A stretch of 5,366 bases of DNA, taken from positions 1 to 5,366 of the forward strand of contig JAIFLS010000091.1 of assembly GCA_020048935.1 (NCBI GenBank), in the 5' to 3' direction. This stretch comes from a bacterium (GTDB lineage Bacteria > Verrucomicrobiota > Kiritimatiellia > UBA8416). The notes beneath the pieces are model-generated. The model was not told the origin of the DNA, did not search any database, and saw only the letters and a list, made by a program, of their open reading frames with translations. Shown here piece by piece: positions 1 to 5,000 of this stretch. Made by a program: the position numbers and the translations under genes. Every line of letters starts with the position of its first letter. The stretch's first letter is position 1.

Positions 1-113
1 GAAAACACATTTTTGCGCTGTGCGCAATATGTTTGCAGGGATCGTACGTATTTATGCAGACCTTTGTGAGCGGATTGACCTCGTTGACGGCTTAGGTTCG
101 GGCTGCCACACTC
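1..113. other. non-coding flank downstream of the toxin gene
   Basis: No open reading frame of convincing character, RNA gene or mobile-element end is visible here. The stretch is the 3' flank of the toxin gene, which stops at 114. It holds one small inverted repeat, listed separately, and two nearby TTGAC pentamers around 76-90 with no matching -10 box. No terminator with a T-tract can be seen for the toxin-antitoxin operon. Confidence 0.5.
13..27. repeat. small perfect inverted repeat (6-bp arms, 3-nt loop)
   Basis: The arms TTGCGC and GCGCAA are perfect complements around the loop TGT. Read on the minus strand, the direction of the toxin-antitoxin operon, the hairpin is followed by an A-run rather than a T-run, so it is a poor intrinsic terminator. 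It could still mark the 3' end of the operon transcript or be chance. Confidence 0.3.
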
Positions 114-458
114 TCATCGCCCAAGTATCACGTTGATTCCATTAATGACGGCTGTCACATGCCCTGGCGTCAGCTTGCCCACTCGTTCTGTGAGTTGGTT
201 TCGATCCAAGGCCACGATCAAGGAAACATTCGCGACCGAATCCTTGGGCAGGCCAGTCGCCGCCGACCGTAATAATATGTTGCCGGGGGCGTCAGCCCAC
301 TTGGTATTGCTCGTAAGTGGGACGCAGACAACCGTTCCGATACGGCTTCGGTTGATTGCGTCACACTGAATGACAAGGACTGGACGCCTGAAGCCAGCTG
401 ATGACCCCGTCGGCTCGTCGAGATCTGCCCAGCACACATCTCCTTGGCTGACTACCAT
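114..458 (-). CDS. mazF: MazF/PemK-family endoribonuclease toxin
   Basis: This 114-residue protein is the usual length for MazF/PemK/NdoA toxins, which cut mRNA at short sequence motifs and stop growth when not bound by their antitoxin. The N-terminal beta strand GDVCWADLD (residues 6-14), the loop ending in RRPVLVIQ (24-31) and VPLTS (46-50) match the family core. By position against Bacillus NdoA, Arg25 and Thr49 correspond to its catalytic Arg25 and Thr48. The C-terminal part (KDSVANVSLIVALDR, then LTERVGKL) is also typical. One oddity: Leu80 stands where related proteins that I recall usually have Gln (NVSQ). The ATG lies inside the last codons of the antitoxin gene, with a 7-nt overlap, so translation is probably coupled; only a weak GCGGG purine stretch precedes it. 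The stop is TGA at 114-116. The gene looks intact. The family is certain in my view; the cleavage specificity cannot be read from the sequence. Confidence 0.93.
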   Translation of the reverse strand: MVVSQGDVCWADLDEPTGSSAGFRRPVLVIQCDAINRSRIGTVVCVPLTSNTKWADAPGNILLRSAATGLPKDSVANVSLIVALDRNQLTERVGKLTPGHVTAVINGINVILGR

Positions 459-688
459 TCGACCCGCCGCAGCGTCTGGCTAGCGGCCCTCCGTGTGAAT
501 TGGCCTGCTTCTGGCCCCACCTCACGGATAACTTCGTTCATTGCAGAAGTGATTGTGTCATCTTCGTGCTGCACCACGAAGTCAGCTAGCGCTCGCGCAT
601 ACAGTTGACTGCGTGAAGTGTGCAGGCGCCGGGCAAGGCGTTCGCCCTGCTTGAATACGTCGTCCGGAATGGATAATGCAGTTTTCAT
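452..688 (-). CDS. mazE: MazE-type ribbon-helix-helix antitoxin
   Basis: This 78-residue protein precedes and overlaps the MazF-type toxin gene. The N-terminus (KTALSIPDDVFKQGERLARRL, then TSRSQLYARALADFV) is a classic ribbon-helix-helix DNA-binding domain: a short beta strand that would contact the operator, followed by two helices, about residues 2-42. The acidic to flexible C-terminus (about 43-78, ending RRVEW) is the expected toxin-binding tail. It should neutralise the toxin and, with it, repress its own promoter. I chose the ATG at 688 because the family's beta strand begins right there. An in-frame reading to 832 would add 48 residues unlike the family and would overlap the end of the glycosyltransferase gene. 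There is no good Shine-Dalgarno sequence before 688. The name mazE reflects the partner; the fold is RHH, as in CopG/ChpI-type antitoxins, not the swapped-hairpin fold of E. coli MazE. Confidence 0.9.
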   Translation of the reverse strand: MKTALSIPDDVFKQGERLARRLHTSRSQLYARALADFVVQHEDDTITSAMNEVIREVGPEAGQFTRRAASQTLRRVEW

Positions 689-699
689 ACCATAAGTAT
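687..699. promoter_or_regulatory. candidate operator for the RHH antitoxin
   Basis: A short palindrome, ATAC-N5-GTAT, spans the -10 region and the first codon of the antitoxin. RHH repressors bind as dimers to short palindromic half-sites, and type II antitoxins normally repress their own promoter, so this position is right for autorepression. A 4-bp half-site could also arise by chance. Confidence 0.35.
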
Positions 700-724
700 T
701 ACCGCTTGATCGTGGTGGCGTCAA
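695..724 (-). promoter_or_regulatory. sigma70-like promoter of the toxin-antitoxin operon
   Basis: On the minus strand a -35 box TTGACG (5 of 6 to consensus, 719-724) is followed after 18 bp by AATACT (4 of 6, 695-700), or after 17 bp by TAATAC (696-701). Initiation about 7 nt downstream would fall on or next to the antitoxin ATG at 686-688, implying a leaderless or nearly leaderless mRNA. This agrees with the missing Shine-Dalgarno sequence. The assignment rests on pattern and position only. Confidence 0.5.
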
Positions 725-818
725 TCCGTTTATTTCACCAAACGACGCCATATTGTTTCCACTGTGGTCATTATTCATTTCTTTCATCACGATGCATTGC
801 CACCGCCCGGCAGGAACG

Positions 819-1730
819 CTACGTGCGCACAACCCGGCGCACCAGGCGATAACCGCGTGCGCCCAGATGCACTCGTCCGAACAGCAGGTGCTGCTCGATC
901 CAGCTCAGCAGCCGGTACTTGAAACGGTCATGCCGGTGCCGGACCGGCGAGACCCCCTCGTATTGCAACTGTTCGCCCCACGAGAAGCGCTTGATCCAGT
1001 CCGCCATCACGGCCGGGTGCGTACCCCGGAACCGCGGCACCGAGGCCAGGGAACCGTAATCGAATGCCGCCGGCCCGCCATGCCGCTCCAGCGCGACCTT
1101 GCGGCCCTGGTGCGTGGTGTCGAACTCGATCGACTTGGCCTTCATCATCGACGGCGGCCTTACCCAGCCATAATGGTAGATATCGGCATCCACCGTCGCC
1201 ACACGCAGCTTCCGGTCATCCCGCCGGAACGACTGGGCCGTGCGGAACGACTCCACGCCGATACCGTTGCGTACCATGCGGATCTCGCGCGGATACCAGG
1301 CATGGTTGCGATGGACATGGCCGTAATCCCCCCAGAAATGCAGGTAGCGGAAAAGCAGGCCTTCCACGCCGGAATCGCCCTGCAACTGCTCGCACCGCGC
1401 TCGGATGGCCGGCAGATCCTTCTCGTGCACGACCTCGTCGGACTGCAGATAGAAGCACCAGTCGCCCGTGCATTCGCGCAGCGCGATATTGGTCTGCTGG
1501 CTATGGATCCAGCCCCTCAGCCGTTCGCGATCCGTCCACTCCGTGTCGATGATGCGAATACGGGGATCGCCGATGGCGGAGATCACCTCCCTGGTCCGGT
1601 CATCCGCATCCCCGCGCCCGAGCGCCACGATGAACTCATCGCAGATCGGCAGCACGGAGCGTATCGACTCCGCCACCGGATAGTACAACTTGTCACCATT
1701 GCGGCAGAATGAGAACCCGCTGATCTTCAT
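819..1730 (-). CDS. GT2-like (GT-A fold) glycosyltransferase
   Basis: The 303-residue protein is an intact family-2-like glycosyltransferase, an enzyme that moves a sugar from a nucleotide-sugar donor to an acceptor, probably in surface polysaccharide or lipopolysaccharide synthesis. Residues 1-95 look like a GT-A nucleotide-binding domain: an opening strand (KISGFSFCRNG), a helix (LYYPVAESIRSVLPICDEF), a strand with acidic turn (IVALGRGDADD, about 34-44), and IRIIDTEW (58-65). QTNIALRECTGDWCFYLQSDEV (79-100) follows, where S97-D98-E99 takes the place of the metal-binding DxD motif. The second half (HFWGDYGHVHRNHAWYPREIRMVRN, then YHYGWVRPP) is typical of this cytoplasmic subgroup. I see no signal peptide or membrane helix; the basic C-terminus (LVRRVVRT) might touch the membrane. 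The ATG at 1730 has a good Shine-Dalgarno sequence and begins at the family's conserved N-terminus. No sugar-pathway neighbours are visible, so donor and acceptor are unknown. It is clearly more GC-rich than the toxin-antitoxin genes downstream. Confidence 0.85.
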   Translation of the reverse strand: MKISGFSFCRNGDKLYYPVAESIRSVLPICDEFIVALGRGDADDRTREVISAIGDPRIRIIDTEWTDRERLRGWIHSQQTNIALRECTGDWCFYLQSDEVVHEKDLPAIRARCEQLQGDSGVEGLLFRYLHFWGDYGHVHRNHAWYPREIRMVRNGIGVESFRTAQSFRRDDRKLRVATVDADIYHYGWVRPPSMMKAKSIEFDTTHQGRKVALERHGGPAAFDYGSLASVPRFRGTHPAVMADWIKRFSWGEQLQYEGVSPVRHRHDRFKYRLLSWIEQHLLFGRVHLGARGYRLVRRVVRT

Positions 1731-1737
1731 ATCACAG

Positions 1738-1742
1738 CCCCT
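1738..1742 (-). promoter_or_regulatory. ribosome binding site of the glycosyltransferase gene
   Basis: AGGGG lies 7 nt upstream of the ATG at 1728-1730. This supports that start over a GTG at 1814, which would add 28 residues translated through a palindromic repeat. Confidence 0.65.
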
Positions 1743-1755
1743 GATGTACTGCCGC

Positions 1756-1776
1756 CCACCGGCCTCGTGCCGGTGG
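1756..1776. repeat. REP-like palindrome, copy 1 of an inverted pair
   Basis: Perfect 8-bp arms CCACCGGC and GCCGGTGG enclose the loop ctcgt (1764-1768). Read on the minus strand the loop is acgag, one base different from the loop of the copy at 1828-1848, so the two copies are in opposite orientation. There is no T-tract on either side, so it is not an ordinary terminator. It lies in the untranslated leader of the glycosyltransferase mRNA, 25 nt before its ATG. Confidence 0.8.
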
Positions 1777-1827
1777 AGGCCGACGTTGCGGGTGAGCTGC
1801 GTCCGCCCCCCCACTCAACTTCCTTCA

Positions 1828-1848
1828 CCACCGGCACAAGGCCGGTGG
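1828..1848. repeat. REP-like palindrome, copy 2 of an inverted pair
   Basis: The arms are the same CCACCGGC and GCCGGTGG, here around the loop acaag (1836-1840). With the copy at 1756-1776 it forms a head-to-head pair separated by 51 bp, the layout of a bacterial interspersed mosaic element (BIME). The similarity stops after about one flanking base (an extra G), so the shared unit is the hairpin itself. Seven consecutive C residues (1806-1812) lie between the copies. No REP-associated transposase gene is in the window. Confidence 0.8.
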
Positions 1849-1894
1849 GATTCGAGAATACCAGCAGTGGTCGTGAATATAAAACAAAAAGAAC

Positions 1895-1922
1895 TTGAAC
1901 TTGGAAGGCGCGTATTATACCG
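1895..1922 (+). promoter_or_regulatory. probable promoter of tRNA-Leu
   Basis: TTGAAC (1895-1900, 4 of 6 to the -35 consensus) and TATACC (1917-1922, 4 of 6 to the -10 consensus) are spaced by 16 bp. Transcription would start near 1929, about 16 nt before the tRNA 5' end. An overlapping better -10 match, TATTAT at 1913-1918, has no -35 box at the right distance. The position immediately upstream of the tRNA is the main support. Confidence 0.45.
1912..1920. promoter_or_regulatory. symmetric -10 element, possible divergent promoter
   Basis: GTAT-T-ATAC is a perfect 9-bp palindrome around a central base. It offers TATTAT (5 of 6) on the plus strand and TATAAT (6 of 6, 1914-1919) on the minus strand. 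The minus-strand hexamer faces the glycosyltransferase and would start a leader of roughly 175 nt, but has no recognisable -35 box 16-18 bp upstream. A weaker minus-strand hexamer, TATATT, sits at 1877-1882. Which one drives the glycosyltransferase is unresolved. Confidence 0.35.
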
Positions 1923-1944
1923 TTCCGACCGTTACCGCGCGACT

Positions 1945-2030
1945 GCTCGGGTGGTGAAATGGCAGACACGTCAGCTTGAGGTGCTGATGGGCGCAAGCCC
2001 TTGGAGGTTCGAGTCCTCTCCCGAGCACCA
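1945..2030 (+). tRNA. tRNA-Leu, anticodon GAG
   Basis: A complete class II tRNA cloverleaf can be drawn. The acceptor stem is GCTCGGG (1945-1951) with CCCGAGC (2020-2026). The D arm carries GTGAAATGGCAGACAC. The anticodon stem TCAGC/GCTGA (1971-1975, 1983-1987) holds the loop TTGAGGT, giving anticodon GAG at 1978-1980 with U33 and G37. The long variable arm TGGGC-GCAA-GCCCT is characteristic of leucine tRNA, and the T arm GGAGG/CCTCT has loop TTCGAGT with one G-U pair. Discriminator A2027 is followed by an encoded CCA (2028-2030). It reads CUC and CUU codons. It is the only plus-strand gene, and its 3' end is 24 bp from the convergent stop codon of the efflux gene. No duplicate of its 3' end is present in the window, so integration at this tRNA is not indicated. 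Confidence 0.97.
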
Positions 2031-2054
2031 TCCAAACCACTTCCTGTCAAGCCA

Positions 2055-5000
2055 TCACATCCGACGCGCCAGCTTCCTTTCCTGCACCCAGCAGTAGAGG
2101 ACGGCCGCCACAAACATCACGAAGACTTCGGCCAGCATCCCGCCGAAGGACGGCAGCGACATGGGGAGCATGATATCACTGCCGCGGCCTGTGGAGGTGA
2201 GCACAGGCAGCAGGGCCAGAACCGTGGTGGCCGTCGTCATCAGGCAGGCGCGTACACGGCGCTTGCCGGCATAGATGGTCGCCTCCCGGATCTCCGCGAT
2301 GGTGGATGGCTTGACCTCCGCAAAGCGCTGATCCAGGTAGGTGCATACCAGCACGCCATCGTCCGAAGCGATGCCGAATAGCGCCAGGAATCCGACCCAT
2401 ATCGCGATACTCATGTTCACCGTATGAATCTGGAAAAGTTCACGCAGGTCCACGCCCAGGATCCGCACATCCAGGAACCAGCCTTGTCCGTAGAGCCAGA
2501 TCAGCGTCAATCCGCCTCCCCAGCAGACGAAAATCGTGCAGAATACGATCGATGTCGTGATCACGGAACGGAACTGGAAGTAGATCAGCATGAAGATGAC
2601 GAAGAAGGTCAATGGCAGGATAACCGCCAGGGTCTTCTGGGCATGGATCTGGTTCTCGTAGTTCCCGGCAAACCGGTAGGTGACCCCAGGCGGCAGGTTC
2701 AGCTCACCCGTGGCCTGCTTCGAATCCAGGTAGCGCTGGCACGCTTCGACCACATCGACCTCGGCAAAGCCGGGTTTCTTGTCGAACAGTACATAGCCGA
2801 TCAGGAAGGTGTCTTCGCTCTTGACGGCTTCCGGCCCGCGCACATAACGAATGTCGGCCAACTGCGTGAGGGGTATCTGGGCGCCGTCCATGGCGGGAAC
2901 CAGCACCCGCTCCAGCATTTCCATATTGTCGCGTAGTTCACGCGGATAGCGCACGCGGACGGGGAAGCGCTTGCGGCCCTCCACCGTGGTGGTGAGGCGG
3001 ACGCCGCCCACTGCCACCTCGATCACATCCTGTACATCCTCAATCTGCATGCCGTAACGGGCGATGGCTTCGCGATCGATGTCAATCTCCAGATAGGGCT
3101 TGCCGATGATCCGGTCGGCGATTACGGCGGCCGGTTCCACCTGCGGCACTTCCTTGAGGAAGCGCTCGATCTCCATGCCGCCCCGTTCGACGCTCTCCAG
3201 ATCCGGTCCTTTGACCTTCACGCCCATGGGTGCGCGCATCCCGCTCTGCAGCATGACGATCCGCGCCGCAATCGGCTGAAGCCTGGGCGCTGTCGTGGCC
3301 CCGGGAACCTGGGCGGCGTCTACAATCTCTTTCCAGATGTCATCGGGCGTGTGGATATGATCGCGCCATTGCCGGAACGGCCGCCCCTGCGGGTCCGCAA
3401 TCAGTTCCCCGTTCTCGCGAACGAAATCCTTTCGTTTCTTGTCGTAGCGGAACGAAACCCGGTGGCCATCCTTGTCGGCAATGTATTCGGGTTTATACGT
3501 GATGACGGTCTCGATCATATTGACCGGGGCCGGGTCCAGCGCGGTGTCGGCGCGGCCGATCTTTCCGACCACGGTATCGACTTCCGGGATCGCCCGGATG
3601 GCCATATCCTGCTTCTGGATAATATCCAGAGCCTCGCCGATGGAGGCGTGGGGCATCGTGGTTGGCATATACAGAAACGACCCCTCATCAAGCGGCGGCA
3701 TGAACTCCTTGCCAAGGCCAGGGAACCGGTGCGCCATGGCCGACCAGAAACCGGTCCGCTGCACGGTTTCCGTCTTGATGCCAACCGTCTCCGCAACCCT
3801 CGGCACAAAACCGAACAGGGTCCCAAATCCCAACCAACCCATGTATCCAAAGAGGACAATCAGGCCGGGTATGGCCAGGAATACAAGTTTGTGCGCCAGG
3901 AAGAAGCGCATAATGCGCTCGTAGAAGCGTTCGACGGCAAAGTAAAAGCCCTGAAAACCTCCGATGAGAATGGCTACCAAGAGGAGATTCCGCCAGAACC
4001 CTTTCTCGACACCGAGGGGCATCCAGTGCGAGGTGAGCACCACGCCCACAAACAGGACGACCATCGCATTGGCGATCCAGGGTATGGCTCGTCGAACGGC
4101 CGCCGACACCTTTTCCTCGATCGCCCAGTAAACGCCAGACAGCACCAGCACCACGCCACCCGCCCACCAATGAAACTGCAGCGCCAGCCATATCCCCAGC
4201 CCCGCCACGCCCACGGCGAGCACTCGCTTCCAGATGCGCGACCGAATGCGTCCGGTGAACAGGATGTGTGCCGCGGCAGGAATCACCGTGAGCGCCACAA
4301 TCACGGAACCGAGAAGACAGAAGGTCTTGGTGAACGCCAGCGGCGTGAAGAGTTTTCCCTCCGGCCCCGTCATGAGGAAAACGGGAAGAAATCCCACCAC
4401 GGTGGTGGCGATGGCGGTGAAGATCGCGCTGCCCACTTCGCTGGTCGCGCGGTAGATCACCTCAAGACGGGACTCGGAAACCTCCGCACGATCCAAATGA
4501 TGACGGATATTATCGGTGATCACAATCCCCATGTCCACGATGGTGCCGATGGCAATCGCGATCCCCGAGAGCGAGACAATGTTGGCATCCACGCCGAATA
4601 TCTTCATAGCGATGAACGAAATCAGCACGGACAACGGCATGACAGCGCTGATCAGGATGGCACTGCGCAAATGCGTGGCCATGATGATGATGACGATCGT
4701 GGTGATCAACACTTGCTCGAACAGCGCACTGTTGAGCGTACCGAGGGTCTCATAAATCAAGCCCGACCGATCATAGAAGGGTACAACCGTCACCTGACTG
4801 GTGGTGACGCCGCCGGGCCACTGTGCGCGCGGCGCGGCCTTCAGCCATTTCCGCCAGCCCTCCTGGTTGATTTCCGCACCGGCATAGGCATCGAACCCTT
4901 GCGCACGGCTGAATGCCTCCAATTCGGCGCGCCCGGTCTGGTCATAATCCACGACGACCTTCACGGGAAGCGCGGGGGCGATCTCGGCGATCTTGGCCTT

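Noticed and set aside
689..832. 48-residue N-terminal extension of the antitoxin
   Set aside because: It overlaps the end of the glycosyltransferase gene, contains the likely promoter, and adds sequence before the beta strand that normally opens RHH antitoxins.
753..1712. 319-codon open reading frame on the plus strand opposite the glycosyltransferase
   Set aside because: It has low-complexity, Arg/Pro-rich composition and no family resemblance. It is antisense to a gene with a clear Shine-Dalgarno sequence and family motifs.
1806..1812. Run of seven C (G on the coding strand) as a phase-variation switch for the glycosyltransferase
   Set aside because: The run lies upstream of the supported start codon and in no -10/-35 spacer that I can identify, so slippage would not change the reading frame.
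1731..1814. 28-residue N-terminal extension of the glycosyltransferase from a GTG at 1814
   Set aside because: It would translate through a REP-like hairpin, has no Shine-Dalgarno sequence, and does not resemble the family. The ATG at 1730 has AGGGG at proper spacing.
1756..1848. The two hairpins as a CRISPR remnant or as tandem terminators
   Set aside because: There are only two copies in opposite orientation with no spacer regularity or cas gene, and neither is followed by a T-tract.
1945..2030. tRNA-Leu as the attachment site of a metal-resistance island
   Set aside because: No duplicate of the tRNA 3' end and no integrase gene appear in the window. The arrangement is only compatible with that idea, not evidence for it.
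1690..2381. Short plus- and minus-strand reading frames running across the tRNA (1690-2097, 1727-2113, 2001-2381)
   Set aside because: They overlap the tRNA, the hairpins or the end of the efflux gene and show no domain or ribosome binding site.
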